A stretch of 64,000 bases of DNA from NCBI RefSeq assembly GCF_002951615.1, contig NZ_CP019062.1, forward strand, positions 1 to 64,000, read 5' to 3'. The stretch comes from Rahnella sikkimica (GTDB lineage: Bacteria; Pseudomonadota; Gammaproteobacteria; Enterobacterales; Enterobacteriaceae). Shown piece after piece: positions 27,311-36,898 of the stretch. Numbering within the stretch: position 1 is the stretch's first letter; each line of letters starts with the position of its first letter. A program made the position numbers and the translations under genes. A model generated the notes under the pieces. That model saw nothing but the letters and a program-made list of their open reading frames with translations. It was not told the DNA's origin and made no database searches.

Positions 27311-27913
27311 TTAACTGGTTAGAAAAATCAGCAGATCTGTCTTATTCCTGAGCCCGAGTTTTCTTGTCGCCGAGCTTTTTAATGCACTAACCCGGCGATA
27401 AGAGAGTTTTTCCGTTGCCGCAATGCGGCGTAAGTCATGACCATTTCTTAATTCTTTCAATACTTTCCACTCTATGGGCGTCAGGGATAACGCAGCAGGT
27501 TTTGATTTTGGCCGGTAACGTGAATCCACCAATTTCATAATGTTTGCATGCCAGTTATACATGGGCTCTTTCAGTGAAATAAAAGCATCAACATCTCCGC
27601 GTACCCATAACAATGAGCTGGTATGCACTGAGTACATGCAAATAATCATATGCGGATGATTAAGTTTGATTTTTTTAATAAACTTTAACGTGTCGAAGCC
27701 CGCGTTACATTTTTCAGGTTCCGAGAGAAATACGAGGTCTATTCGTGTTTTTTCTAAAACCATATCAAGAACTTGATAATCACGAACAGAGGCTTTTATC
27801 CTTAATTTAGAACCCATGATTTGCAATAAAGAGGCTATTCCCTTCCGGGCGTAGTGGTCATCTCCCATTAATGCAATATCCGTGATTCCCCCGGGTTCAA
27901 ATATGCTATCCAT
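27311..27913 (-). CDS. LuxR-type regulator at the head of the fimbrial cluster
   Basis: 200 residues. The N-terminal 120 residues have a receiver-like start (DIALMGDDHYARKGIASLL) but not a clear phosphorylation site, and the C-terminal 60 residues are a LuxR/GerE helix-turn-helix: LTPIEWKVLKELRNGHDLRRIA then KLSYRRVSALKSSATRKLGL. Such regulators control fimbriae in Enterobacterales (for example MrkI-type or EcpR-type). It is 53 bases upstream of the pilin gene on the same strand. GAGGGG is the ribosome binding site. Confidence 0.82.
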   Translation of the reverse strand: MDSIFEPGGITDIALMGDDHYARKGIASLLQIMGSKLRIKASVRDYQVLDMVLEKTRIDLVFLSEPEKCNAGFDTLKFIKKIKLNHPHMIICMYSVHTSSLLWVRGDVDAFISLKEPMYNWHANIMKLVDSRYRPKSKPAALSLTPIEWKVLKELRNGHDLRRIAATEKLSYRRVSALKSSATRKLGLRNKTDLLIFLTS

Positions 27914-28994
27914 AATATCCCCTCGATTGGTAATGCTAATGTAATATCTTTTAATAAACGATCAACAACATGATTAATCCGGCTGAAAATAGGATTTATT
28001 CGCTTATGATAGGCGATTTTTCGGAGTGATCCTCTGAATAAATCTCACCTTATGTTAATTTTCAGATGCTCTGACCCGCTGAAAAATGTGAGCCTGCAAC
28101 AAAAAGCGTCATTCTTCGTAAAAATAGGTCGGAGTTATCCGTGGAAATATCTTAACCATAAAGGTTGCGTACTCATTTTTACTATTAAGGAGTAGCTCAT
28201 GTTCATACAGGTTGGCGATGTGCGAGATCCTCCTTCTTATAATGCTCTCTTCCTTTCCGGTATGAGAATAATCATACAGAACAATCTTAAGTGTACTGTG
28301 CAGTTTATTAATGATTTGTAAAAACCAGAAAGCGGTTTGTCAGGGTATTTGCCTGATCACTGACAGAAACTCACCGTTGGCGAGAAAATTCTTACTTTTT
28401 AGCCCGCAATCAATAAACGTTATTACGCGCATTTAAGGTGCTGAGGCCGCATGCTGACTGGGTTCTTTGATTTCTGAAAAACATTAAGGGCATAACGGGG
28501 CGGACATCCGTGTCTGCTGTATTCAATGGCGTCCAATGTCAGGGTTTGTAAATGTCAAGGTGCGGGTTTTCGTGAATTTCGTCGAAAGTATAAATGCGAA
28601 AGATCGTGATTTTTGTTATCTCTTTCTGAACGTAAGTAATAATAATGCGGGGTTTTTTAATAGCCGGATCATAAAAGCACAGGAGCCTGTAAAGGTTAAC
28701 TTCATAAAAAATCACACCTTATGAAAAGTTCTGTGCGACAGAATGCGGCAATATAAACCTGCCTTTAATGAGGAAGACGTAAGGAAATGTATTTATCCCT
28801 CTGTATCAGGTTAAGGACTGGCGAAAATGTGTGTCATAAAAAATGAGATAAATCGCCAGTGACGCCGATATACATTATTTAGTTTATACGTCACATTACG
28901 ACTGAGTGAGTTCTTCTCATTTCTGCTTATCCGGCTTAAGGGTTAATTAAGGGACAGGGCGTTTATCCGCCGGCTATTCACCCAGGGAGTACTC
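27914..28994. other. 1.1-kb intergenic region between two fimbria-linked regulators
   Basis: Long AT-rich region without a convincing gene. A 62-codon open frame at 28536-28724 has no family features or good ribosome binding site. Long non-coding DNA before a regulator suggests complex control or an unrecognised small RNA. I find no invertible-element inverted repeats of the fimS type by eye. Confidence 0.5.
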
Positions 28995-29045
28995 ATGGAG
29001 TACCCACAGCGCATTCACGGAGTTTTTATCTACACGTATGCATAA
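28995..29045 (+). CDS. Possible 16-residue leader peptide overlapping the CadC-like gene
   Basis: ATG at 28995 with GGGAG six bases upstream encodes MEYPQRIHGVFIYTYA. It stops with TAA at 29043-29045, five bases past the regulator start codon at 29038. The regulator itself lacks a well-placed ribosome binding site (GGAG is 15 bases away), so its translation may depend on ribosomes finishing this peptide. Seen only in sequence. Confidence 0.35.
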   Translation: MEYPQRIHGVFIYTYA

Positions 29046-29964
29046 TCATTACATTATTAACGGGGTTGTTGAATTTCACCCTGCCACCAGTACGTTGCGT
29101 GATCTTAACGACCCTGATCATGTTGTCGTATTAAATTCACCGGCGGGACGTTGTTTACTGTTGCTGATTGAAAGAACCGGGAGCATTGTTACCCAGCACG
29201 AATTCCTGGATATCGTTTGGGCAGCGCGCGGAATGCGTGTGTCCTCCAATACCTTCTATCAAAACATTTCTATTCTGCGTAAAGGATTAAAAAAAATCGG
29301 CCTGACCGACGATCCGGTCGTTACCATCCCGCGCATCGGCTTAACGCTGGCCAGCGGCACGCACATCAGAAAACTGACCACGGAACAGCAGGTGGAAGTC
29401 AGCCATGATAATGCGCACTTTATCGATGAACATTCCCTGACGCATGAGTTGAAAACCCTTCAGCAACAAGAAGGCGTGCATGAAGCCGTTGTACAGGAAG
29501 ACGATATTCCGCAGCCTGCGCGACCGGTGGAGAAACCGGCCGCTGCGTTGCCCGATCCGCCCGCTGAACCGGCTGAGGTCGCGGCAACAGAATCCAAACC
29601 GGTCAGGCGGTGCTCGCGCCGTCAGTGGATGATCGGCGGCGTCAGCGCGTTGGTTGCGGTGATATTGCTGGGCGCAGGCATTCTGGCTTTGCGCAGCAAC
29701 GACGACGGCCAGTTCTTTTCGCACTATCACTTTCTGAAAACCACGCAGGGTTGCCATATTTTTCTGTCGGACGGCATCATTTCGCCGGAAGCCCGCGCGA
29801 ATGCGCTCGCGCGCAGCAAACAGATTGCCGACGGTTGCAATAGTTATCCCTGGGTTTACATCAGCCATTTACCGTTACTGCCGAGAACGTCGGTTATCCG
29901 ATGTGATAAACCGATGACTGAACCGAATACCTGCATTTCTGATTATTTCTTTGAGGATAAATAA
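29038..29964 (+). CDS. CadC/ToxR-like membrane-bound transcription regulator
   Basis: 308 residues. An N-terminal winged-helix DNA-binding domain (about 1-105) has LNSPAGRCLLLLIERTGSIVTQHEFLDIVW and NTFYQNISILRKGLKKIGL. A Pro/Glu-rich linker (about 160-190) follows, then one transmembrane helix (IGGVSALVAVILLGAGILAL, about 203-222) and a short periplasmic domain with Cys residues (TQGCHIF, DGCNSY, IRCDKP, NTCISD). It probably senses an envelope signal and controls the nearby fimbrial genes. The next gene encodes a FidL-like partner, a pair often seen in Enterobacterales. Confidence 0.82.
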   Translation: MHNHYIINGVVEFHPATSTLRDLNDPDHVVVLNSPAGRCLLLLIERTGSIVTQHEFLDIVWAARGMRVSSNTFYQNISILRKGLKKIGLTDDPVVTIPRIGLTLASGTHIRKLTTEQQVEVSHDNAHFIDEHSLTHELKTLQQQEGVHEAVVQEDDIPQPARPVEKPAAALPDPPAEPAEVAATESKPVRRCSRRQWMIGGVSALVAVILLGAGILALRSNDDGQFFSHYHFLKTTQGCHIFLSDGIISPEARANALARSKQIADGCNSYPWVYISHLPLLPRTSVIRCDKPMTEPNTCISDYFFEDK

Positions 29965-30443
29965 ATGAAGTTCACCCGTAAGGCCAAGATCCTGTTCCCT
30001 GTGGCGGGGCAGGGGTTGTCGCGGTGCTTATTTATTCTTTCTGGCACAGCAGCACGCTGGATAATTTTTCCTGCGCCGCCAGTTTGTCTCAGCGTTATAC
30101 TCATGACAACGTGGATGTTTCCCTGAGTTATACCGTTCGCGGCACATCCGGGCTTATCAGTATTAACGGACGTTCACAGGCTAATCCGGAAAAAGTCTTC
30201 AACCGTAAAATATCCTTCACGATGCAAAAAGAAGGCGATGTCTATTTTATGACGTCAAAGAGTAACCTTAAATTTCCGGATGATAATGTGGATGATGCCT
30301 GGCTGGGTATCCATGAACCGGATTTTTTTGTGTATCCGGATAAAAGTATTTATATGCGTATTGTTCAGCAGAAAAATAACAGCTACCTGTTTATGATAGA
30401 TACTATTCCTATCTATGTGTGTAAGAGTATCGAAGAAGATTAA
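29965..30443 (+). pseudogene. FidL-like membrane protein with a frameshift in a G run
   Basis: The ATG at 29965, directly after the CadC-like stop, opens MKFTRKAKILFPVAG, then loses frame at the GGGG run 30006-30009. Adding one G continues as AGVVAVLIYSFWHSSTLDNFSCAASLSQ, a membrane helix, and then into the long frame ending VCKSIEED at 30443. The restored protein has 159 residues: short cytoplasmic start, one membrane helix and a periplasmic domain. It matches the FidL-like family, partners of CadC-like regulators. The lesion may be real or a sequencing error. The downstream start at 30024 would lack the membrane anchor start. Confidence 0.7.
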
Positions 30444-30527
30444 GAGCGGGGATCAAAAATGAGTTATGCAAGATTACCCGTACCTTTTATTGAGCGGCAG
30501 AGGTTACTGGGTCTCGTTTATTGAATT

Positions 30528-30962
30528 TTAAGCATCTGTTGATACTACGAAGTGCGTTACGCAATGACGTAGTCGTGAAATTTCTTTTCTCATGCTTTCT
30601 TTATCAGGATATACAGAAGTGAAATTAATGATTTCGTTGCCATTGAGACAAGACGCAAATGTGACCTGCCACACTTTCTGCCCTGTACCGGTGATAAAGG
30701 TAAATATGATCTGAATGGTATCGGCAAACATATCGCCTTCATTCAGTTCGTCCATTTTAACAAAGCTAAACTGATTAAAATCCTTTTGTGCAGCGTCGAG
30801 CTGCACCGACAGTTGTTGTGCAAAAGTCCGTCCCGCCGGAAGCCGCTCATGACTGATGGTAATTTGCTGCCCCTGACGGAAAGAGACGATATTAATCGAC
30901 TGTGTTCGGATTTCTTCTTTAAAATCAAGAGTGCCTTCCAGGCAAATTAAGCGATTATTCAT
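30528..30962 (-). CDS. DUF1795 (DcrB-like) protein; possible Eag-type effector chaperone
   Basis: 144 residues, no signal peptide. The course MNNRLICLEGTLDFKEEIRTQSINIV, ITISHERLPAGRTFAQQLS, and QKVWQVTFASC fits the cytoplasmic DUF1795 fold of EagR chaperones, which hold membrane-insertion segments of type VI effectors or Rhs proteins. No VgrG, PAAR or Rhs gene is in the window, so it is an orphan here. Assignment by pattern recall; alternatives are other DcrB-fold proteins. Confidence 0.55.
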   Translation of the reverse strand: MNNRLICLEGTLDFKEEIRTQSINIVSFRQGQQITISHERLPAGRTFAQQLSVQLDAAQKDFNQFSFVKMDELNEGDMFADTIQIIFTFITGTGQKVWQVTFASCLNGNEIINFTSVYPDKESMRKEISRLRHCVTHFVVSTDA

Positions 30963-31377
30963 AATTTCTCCTGATGGATGACGAGGGGGCTTGGGCGTTT
31001 ATCCCGCCTCAGAACCCGGTTGTATTGCGTTTACCCGCCGCATGAAGCCTGCTTTTGGCCGTTCCGTTGCGGTACAGAAGACGTTCAGAACGTGCATTTG
31101 AATCTCAAAACAAACATCAGAAAGTGATGCACTAAGCACTAATGGCTCATTTGCCGGGTCATAATAGGATTTCAGTGTAACGTCATGTTAGTGAAGAAAA
31201 CTCAGGAAATGTGAAGTGCAGGTCTGCACTTGTATGATTAACGTTAAATCTCTGGTTTGAAACGGGAAGGTTTTGGGGTTAAGACAACGTGAGGGTTTAT
31301 ACCGTTGAGGGTGTGTTGAGATAATGGGTTATTAATTAGCCGTTATAATTCCCCTCTACAAATAAAAGGGAACGTTA
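30963..31377. other. Intergenic region before the GlxA-type regulator
   Basis: 415 bases with no recognised gene. It carries the promoters of the two divergent genes. ATAAAAGGGAACGTT at 31362-31376 is the ribosome binding region of the next gene. A GTGATGCACTAAGCACTAATGG stretch near 31123-31145 contains repeated CACTAA but no clear operator. Confidence 0.4.
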
Positions 31378-32445
31378 ATGAAAAAGCCTGTCGCTATTTC
31401 TTCCGTATCCGCATATGAATCCGGCGTATCAGGTCATGCTGTTTCTTCTCTTGCGGACCAAAGTATTCCGCCTTTGAGGGGGGAATTACACATTGGATTA
31501 ATATTGTGGCCGGAATTTCCGCTGCTGGCGTTATCAGGCATGATGGATGCCATGCGTTATGCCGCGCATTCCGGAAATAAAATGCACTGTCTGCTGAGTA
31601 TTATCAGCACCAAACCGGAGATGCCGGTGATCAGTAATACCGGTATCAGCGTGAAACCCGGCAGGGCGCATCATTCCCCTGAAAAGTATGATTATCTGGT
31701 CATTATTGGCGGAACGTTGAAATGTTTGCCGCGCGGTCATGCGGACGATCTTAATTACATCACTCAGGCGCATCAGGCCAATGTGCCGGTCGTCGGAATT
31801 GGCACCGGCAGTTTTATTTTAGCGAAAAAAGGTTTACTGAATGGCCGTCGTGCGTCGGTGCATCCTTTTCACAGTGAAGAATTTCGCAAAAGGTTTCCCG
31901 GCGTTTGCGCGGAAGAAGGGTTTGATTTTATCGATGAGGGGAGCGTGCTGACCTGTCCGGGCGGTATTTCGACCCTCACGCTGGCGACTGAACTGATCCG
32001 TCAGCACGCGGGTGAAGAAACAGCGGCAAAAACCAGCCACCGTTTATCGCTGGGTTATGATGAATTTCGTACCGCCGCCGTTTCGCGACCGGCGAATCTT
32101 TCCCTGATTACTGACCCGCGTCTGCGGCAGGCCGTCATGCTGATTGAACAATATCTGGCGCGGCCGCTGAGCACGGCGTGGCTTGCGCACCAGGTTAATC
32201 TCAGCGCCCGGCAGCTCAACCGTTTGTTTACGGCCGAACTGGGGCAAAGCCCGAGAGATTTTATCCGCAGTGCAAAACTGCGTTACGCGCGCTGGTTGCT
32301 GAACAATACGCAGGAAACTATCACCGATATCGGCCTGCGTATGGGGTTCAGTGACTGCGCCCATTTCATTCGTCATTTTCAGAATGAATACGGTTGTACC
32401 CCCGGTTTCTGGCGCGGGCAAAACGAGCTTCTGAATATTCCTTAA
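31378..32445 (+). CDS. GlxA-type AraC-family regulator with DJ-1/PfpI domain
   Basis: 355 residues. Residues 35-225 are a DJ-1/PfpI domain: [20 protein letters not shown], then YLVIIGGT and the elbow [17 protein letters not shown]. The Cys of enzymatic DJ-1 members is replaced (GTG), so it is a ligand-sensing rather than catalytic domain. The C-terminal AraC helix-turn-helix pair (about 255-345) has [25 protein letters not shown] and [21 protein letters not shown]. Relatives regulate amine and amino-acid catabolism. The stop overlaps the convergent receptor gene by four bases. Confidence 0.88.
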   Translation: MKKPVAISSVSAYESGVSGHAVSSLADQSIPPLRGELHIGLILWPEFPLLALSGMMDAMRYAAHSGNKMHCLLSIISTKPEMPVISNTGISVKPGRAHHSPEKYDYLVIIGGTLKCLPRGHADDLNYITQAHQANVPVVGIGTGSFILAKKGLLNGRRASVHPFHSEEFRKRFPGVCAEEGFDFIDEGSVLTCPGGISTLTLATELIRQHAGEETAAKTSHRLSLGYDEFRTAAVSRPANLSLITDPRLRQAVMLIEQYLARPLSTAWLAHQVNLSARQLNRLFTAELGQSPRDFIRSAKLRYARWLLNNTQETITDIGLRMGFSDCAHFIRHFQNEYGCTPGFWRGQNELLNIP

Positions 32446-34040
32446 CTGACCGCGACTTTCTCAAACCCGGTCAGCGGTGCTGAACGGCTCTCCATTTTCG
32501 TCATCTGCCCGCCGTATACGTCGATGGCGCTTTTCAGCCGGGTGGCCTGATAGTTCAGCGTTTCAGCCGATTCTGAGGATTGCGCGACCATCTCGGCGTT
32601 GTTTTGCGTCATGGTTTCAATCTGTGCCAGTGACGTATTAATCAGTGAAAGCGCCGATGTTTGTTCGTGAGTAGCATGGCTGATCTCTTTAATCAGGCCG
32701 GACATTTGCACCACTTCACTGATGATTTCGCTGATCTGTTTACCGGCGCTTTCTACCATGTGCCCGCCGGTCTCAACGCTGTGCATATTGGCCTCGATCA
32801 GCGTTTTGATTTCTTTGGCGGCGGTCGCCGAACGCTGTGCCAGCACGCGCACTTCGGCGGCGACCACCGCAAAACCGCGACCTTCGGTTCCGGCACGGGC
32901 GGCTTCGACGGCCGCATTGAGCGCCAGAATGTTGGTCTGGAAGGCAATGCCGTCGATGACGGAAATAATGTCCACGACTTTGTTACTGGCCTGCGAAATA
33001 GACTGCATCATGCCGATGGTTTCCTGCATGATTTCGCCACCTTTCTTCGCCACGGAAGCGGCGCTGTCCGCCAGTTTGCTGGCCTGAATGACGGTGTCGG
33101 CACTTTGCCCGACGGCACCGGAGATTTCTTCAATCGCGGCGGCGGTCTGCTGAAGATTGGCCGCCGTTTCTTCGGTACGTGCGCTGAGTGCGGTGCTGTT
33201 TTTCGACATCAGGTTGCTGATATTTGTAATGCCGCCAACCTGCGTGCCGACATCTTCCACCAGCGAATGCAGGTTCAGGCCAAACTGATTAACCGAGCGC
33301 ATCAGTAAACCAATTTCATCGACGCGGTTAAAATGCACGGAATCCGCTTTTTTCCCGGACACCACCTGCTGTGCCTGCGTCAGAATTGTTTTTATCGGAT
33401 TGCGAATTTGTGTTTGCAGAAAGAGATCGGCCAGCAGTAAAAGGATAATCGTGGAAATAGCCATCCATGTCTGGCTAACCCCCGTCAGCGAAAATAACAA
33501 CGGGAAAAGACCGGCGATAAATAACGGCAAGCGTAAACGCCAGCTCACCGGCAATTTTTGTAATACCGAAAAGAGTGAAAATAAACCGGTTCTGACCACC
33601 AGGCCTTTATAAAATTTCCGGGTTCCGGCGTTTTTATCTTTGACTAACTTGTACAGTGCTTCCGCCGCTTTAATTTCCTGCTCATCGGGTTTATTGCGCA
33701 CGGAAATATAACCTGTCAGTTTATCCTGATGATGAACCGGCGTGACGTTGGCGCGTACCCAATAGTGGTCACCGTTTTTACGGCGGTTCTTCACCAGCCC
33801 GGTCCAGCTGTCGCCCTGTTGCAGGGTAAACCACATGTCGGCAAAGGCTTCCACCGGCATGTCCGGGTGGCGGACGATATTGTGGGGTTTGAAGATCAAC
33901 TCGTCTTCGGAGAATCCGCTGACATTAATAAACGCGGAGTTGGCATAAATAATCCGGCTGTTGATATCCGTGGTGGACATTAAGGTAGTATCAGGATCTA
34001 ACCCATATTCCCGTTGTGTCACTGGCATGTTTACGCGCAT
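32442..34040 (-). CDS. aer: Aer-like aerotaxis chemoreceptor (PAS + methyl-accepting domain)
   Basis: 532 residues; E. coli Aer has 506. The PAS domain (1-125) has [55 protein letters not shown]; the E. coli domain binds FAD and reads redox state. Two adjacent membrane segments near 170-210 form a hairpin rather than flanking a periplasmic domain, as in Aer. A HAMP-like linker and the signalling hairpin with [20 protein letters not shown] follow. It couples to CheA/CheW. The genes for flagella are not in the window. Confidence 0.85.
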   Translation of the reverse strand: MRVNMPVTQREYGLDPDTTLMSTTDINSRIIYANSAFINVSGFSEDELIFKPHNIVRHPDMPVEAFADMWFTLQQGDSWTGLVKNRRKNGDHYWVRANVTPVHHQDKLTGYISVRNKPDEQEIKAAEALYKLVKDKNAGTRKFYKGLVVRTGLFSLFSVLQKLPVSWRLRLPLFIAGLFPLLFSLTGVSQTWMAISTIILLLLADLFLQTQIRNPIKTILTQAQQVVSGKKADSVHFNRVDEIGLLMRSVNQFGLNLHSLVEDVGTQVGGITNISNLMSKNSTALSARTEETAANLQQTAAAIEEISGAVGQSADTVIQASKLADSAASVAKKGGEIMQETIGMMQSISQASNKVVDIISVIDGIAFQTNILALNAAVEAARAGTEGRGFAVVAAEVRVLAQRSATAAKEIKTLIEANMHSVETGGHMVESAGKQISEIISEVVQMSGLIKEISHATHEQTSALSLINTSLAQIETMTQNNAEMVAQSSESAETLNYQATRLKSAIDVYGGQMTKMESRSAPLTGFEKVAVS

Positions 34041-34462
34041 AGAAGAACCTCTGGAACGCTTAAAATTATTATAACTGTCGTTATTATGTTGTTACGGCGG
34101 TGTGTATTTTTTATTTCCAGATTATTGTATGCGTATTCCATGACTCAATGACTATGCCGGTATTTTTTGTTACTCACCAGAAATATTTAAATTACAAAAC
34201 ATCGAAGTGCAGTGGGAAATAAGAATAAACGTTAATTTTATTGTTGAATTAATATAAATGTAATTTTTATGTGGAAGGAAGGTTTTAATATTGATAGAGA
34301 TAAAAATCTGCATTAAGGCAAATTTCAGACGGGGCAGCATGGCAATATAACTTAGCGATTCTGAATAACCATTGCGCGCAATAAAAGTACGATTTCAGGG
34401 ACGTTTTTCATTCAAGCACAACTGAATGTTGCGGAAAAACCTGGGCAAATTCTGAAAATGCA
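34041..34462. other. AT-rich intergenic region upstream of the Aer-like gene
   Basis: About 420 bases, rich in AT (34080-34340). Probably holds the Aer-like promoter. I looked for a sigma-28 site (TAAAGTTT-N11-GCCGATAA) and did not find a good one. No ORF or RNA gene recognised. Confidence 0.4.
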
Positions 34463-34492
34463 GAAAAGGGCGCAGAGCGTAAACCCTGCGCC
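34463..34492 (-). terminator. Terminator of the ABC-transporter/VOC operon
   Basis: On the minus strand: GGCGCAG, loop of ten bases, CTGCGCC, then CTTTTCTG. It lies seven bases past the VOC gene stop. Confidence 0.75.
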
Positions 34493-34498
34493 TTGAAA

Positions 34499-35350
34499 TT
34501 ATTCCCGAAAACGTAACGCCACATTCCCGGCATGAACCGGCGAAACAATAAGTGCGTTGTTGATGTCGCTGAAACAGACGTCACCTTTTTCCAGACACGC
34601 CCGCGTCCGCGACAGCGAAGACACTGTGAATTCCAGCGCGCACATGCGCGGTTCCCCGTTGTAATCATCGGGCAGGGTGAAACCATCGCGCTGTAACTGA
34701 GTCGGGTTCAGAATCCTCAGCGCAGTTTTGCCACCCTGCAGATAATATCCCTCGCCGGTTTGCTGCAGGGCATATTCCGGCCCGAACAACTGCGAATACA
34801 CCTGCGCGGCGCTTTCCGGGGCGTTTGCCACAATCACAAAACCGCTCAGATCCTGCACGCCATTCGGATGCTGCTGCCATTCGGGTTGCCAGACGGCATC
34901 GGGCGTCAGGTGCTGGCAGAAAAAGCTGAACCCGTTGGGAATGCGCTGGCTGTTAATCCGCGTGATACGAAAACGCGCTTCCATCGCACGTCCGTCTGGC
35001 AGCGTCACCGGACGGAAAAATGCCGTCGGCGGTTCGCCGTCGAGCCGACGGTTTTGCAAATGCTGATAAGTGGCGTCCGCATCCTGTGTTTTCCAGACCA
35101 GCCCGGCCAGCCCTGACGGCGGTTGCCACAGGCCTTTCGGTGCCGCCGTTTTACCGGAAACCTCCGGCTCGTAGCCCAGCAGTTCCAGATAGTTTTCACC
35201 AAAAATGGCCAGATGATTGCTCGATCCCATCGAATGATGTCCGCGTTCGGACAACTGAAATCCCATGCGGACAAACAGCGCCTGCGCGTCATCCAGATGG
35301 TCATCGACGTTGATCACCGCATGATCAACCACGGGGATTAACTCAGACAT
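34499..35350 (-). CDS. VOC (glyoxalase/dioxygenase fold) protein
   Basis: 283 residues: two vicinal-oxygen-chelate halves (about 5-140 and 150-280). DHAVINVDDHLDDAQALFVRMGF opens the first and LSGFVIVANAPESAAQVYSQLFG the second. Possible metal ligands are His10, and Glu residues such as in YLELLGYEP and CALEFTV. It is the last gene of the ABC-transporter operon, so it probably acts on the imported compound or a breakdown product. The reaction is not predictable. It resembles the Glyoxalase_3-type family. Confidence 0.8.
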   Translation of the reverse strand: MSELIPVVDHAVINVDDHLDDAQALFVRMGFQLSERGHHSMGSSNHLAIFGENYLELLGYEPEVSGKTAAPKGLWQPPSGLAGLVWKTQDADATYQHLQNRRLDGEPPTAFFRPVTLPDGRAMEARFRITRINSQRIPNGFSFFCQHLTPDAVWQPEWQQHPNGVQDLSGFVIVANAPESAAQVYSQLFGPEYALQQTGEGYYLQGGKTALRILNPTQLQRDGFTLPDDYNGEPRMCALEFTVSSLSRTRACLEKGDVCFSDINNALIVSPVHAGNVALRFRE

Positions 35351-35402
35351 AACGCGCCCTCCCGGCTGTAAATCGTAAGAAATAAAAGAATGAAGACATG
35401 GC

Positions 35403-36122
35403 TTAAACCGTGCGGCCTCCGAAATAAAGTTCGCTCATGCGCGGATCGTCGAGCAAATCGCGGGCATTGCCGGTCAGCGCCACCTTGCCGAGCGCCAGAA
35501 TATAAGCGCGGTCGGAGAGTTGCAGGGCTTCCATCGCATTTTGCTCCACCATCAGAATGGTGACTTTCTCCAGCTGACGGATGGTCTGAATGGCGCTGAA
35601 CACTTCGTCGAGCATTTTGGGTGACAGCCCCGCGGACGGTTCATCGAGCAACAAAATTGCCGGTTCGGGCATCAGCGCCCGGGTCAGTGCCAGGATCTGG
35701 CGTTCACCGCCGGACAACGCCGAGGCCGGTGCCTGCCACTTTTTGCGCAGCAGCGGATACAACTCACAAAGCTGTTCCATGCGCCGCTTGCGTTTGGCGG
35801 GGGGCAGAAACTGCCCGCCGGTTTGCAGGTTTTCCGCGACGCTCAGGTTGTTAAACACGTTATCGAGTTGTGGAACGAAACCCAGTGAGCACTCGCGTAC
35901 TTTCCGGTGAATCGGAATGCCGCCCGTCTCTTCGCCATTCAGGCGAACCTCGCCCCGGCGCGGCGTCAGAAACCCGGCGATACATTTGAGCAGCGTCGAT
36001 TTGCCGCAGCCGTTCGGCCCGAGCAGCGTGACGATCTCGGCCTGCGACACCGTCAGGGAAATGCCCTGTAAAATATCGACGCCCGGCGTATAACCGGCCA
36101 CGACGTCATTGAGTCTGATCAT
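35403..36122 (-). CDS. ABC transporter ATPase, LivF type
   Basis: 239 residues. Walker A GPNGCGKST (about 34-42), Q-loop FVPQLDNVF, signature LSGGERQILALTRAL, Walker B ILLLDEPSAGLSP, switch His replaced by Gln in VEQN as normal for LivF. One of two ATPases of a hydrophobic-amino-acid or amide-type importer. Its ATG overlaps the stop of the preceding gene by four bases. Confidence 0.93.
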   Translation of the reverse strand: MIRLNDVVAGYTPGVDILQGISLTVSQAEIVTLLGPNGCGKSTLLKCIAGFLTPRRGEVRLNGEETGGIPIHRKVRECSLGFVPQLDNVFNNLSVAENLQTGGQFLPPAKRKRRMEQLCELYPLLRKKWQAPASALSGGERQILALTRALMPEPAILLLDEPSAGLSPKMLDEVFSAIQTIRQLEKVTILMVEQNAMEALQLSDRAYILALGKVALTGNARDLLDDPRMSELYFGGRTV

Positions 36123-36898
36123 ACGGCCTCCTTCAGGGCGCGGCTTCCGCGGCCAAGATATGCATCGACGACGTCCTGATTTTTCGACAACTCATCCGGG
36201 TGACAACTGGCGACAATGTGCCCGCGATCTAACACGATGCAGCGTTCGCACAGCGATTTTATAAAATGCATATCATGCTCGATGATAATCAGCGAAATGC
36301 CCGTGCGGCTCAGGGTTTTCAGCGTTTCGGCCAGTTCCTGCCGCAGGTTGGGATGCACGCCCGCCATCGGTTCGTCGAGCATCAGAATGGCCGGATCACC
36401 CATCAGCGCGCAGGCAATGCCGAGCAATTTCTTCTGCCCGCCGGAGAGTGCCGCCGCCGGTAAATCCCGCACTTTGGTGAGCAATAAAGTCTCGAGCAAT
36501 CCGCTGGCTTTCTGATGATCTTCTTTTTCCGCCTGCCGCCCGGAAGGCAGCGACAGCAGACCGTCCCACAGCCCGTGATGGCGGGTGCCAGCGGTCATCA
36601 CCACTTCCATTACGGTCATTTTTGCGGGCATCGCCGGAAGCTGAAACGTCCGCGCAATACCGGCGCTGATAATCTTGTGCGGCGGCATTTTATCGATGCG
36701 TTTGTCGCCGACGGTCACGGTGCCGCTGTCCACGGCGGTAAAGCCGGAAATGGCGTTCAGCAGCGTACTTTTTCCCGAACCGTTCGGCCCGAGCAGCCCC
36801 AGAATCTCGCCTTTTTGCAGGTCGAAAGTGACGGATTTCAGTACCTGATTTCCGCCAAACGCTTTGCTTATCCCGTTCACGCTCAGTAAATGTGTCAT
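36119..36898 (-). CDS. ABC transporter ATPase, LivG type
   Basis: 259 residues. Walker A GPNGSGKST, signature LSGGQKKLLGIACAL, Walker B ILMLDEPMAGVHP, switch His in IEHDMHFI. The C-terminal LGRG sequence (VDAYLGRG) is typical of LivG proteins. It overlaps its neighbours by four bases on both sides, which marks a tightly coupled operon. Confidence 0.93.
   Translation of the reverse strand: MTHLLSVNGISKAFGGNQVLKSVTFDLQKGEILGLLGPNGSGKSTLLNAISGFTAVDSGTVTVGDKRIDKMPPHKIISAGIARTFQLPAMPAKMTVMEVVMTAGTRHHGLWDGLLSLPSGRQAEKEDHQKASGLLETLLLTKVRDLPAAALSGGQKKLLGIACALMGDPAILMLDEPMAGVHPNLRQELAETLKTLSRTGISLIIIEHDMHFIKSLCERCIVLDRGHIVASCHPDELSKNQDVVDAYLGRGSRALKEAV

Noticed and set aside
28536..28724. 62-codon open frame in the gap between the fimbrial regulators
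   Set aside because: No ribosome binding site at a useful distance, no family features, and biased composition typical of AT-rich non-coding DNA.
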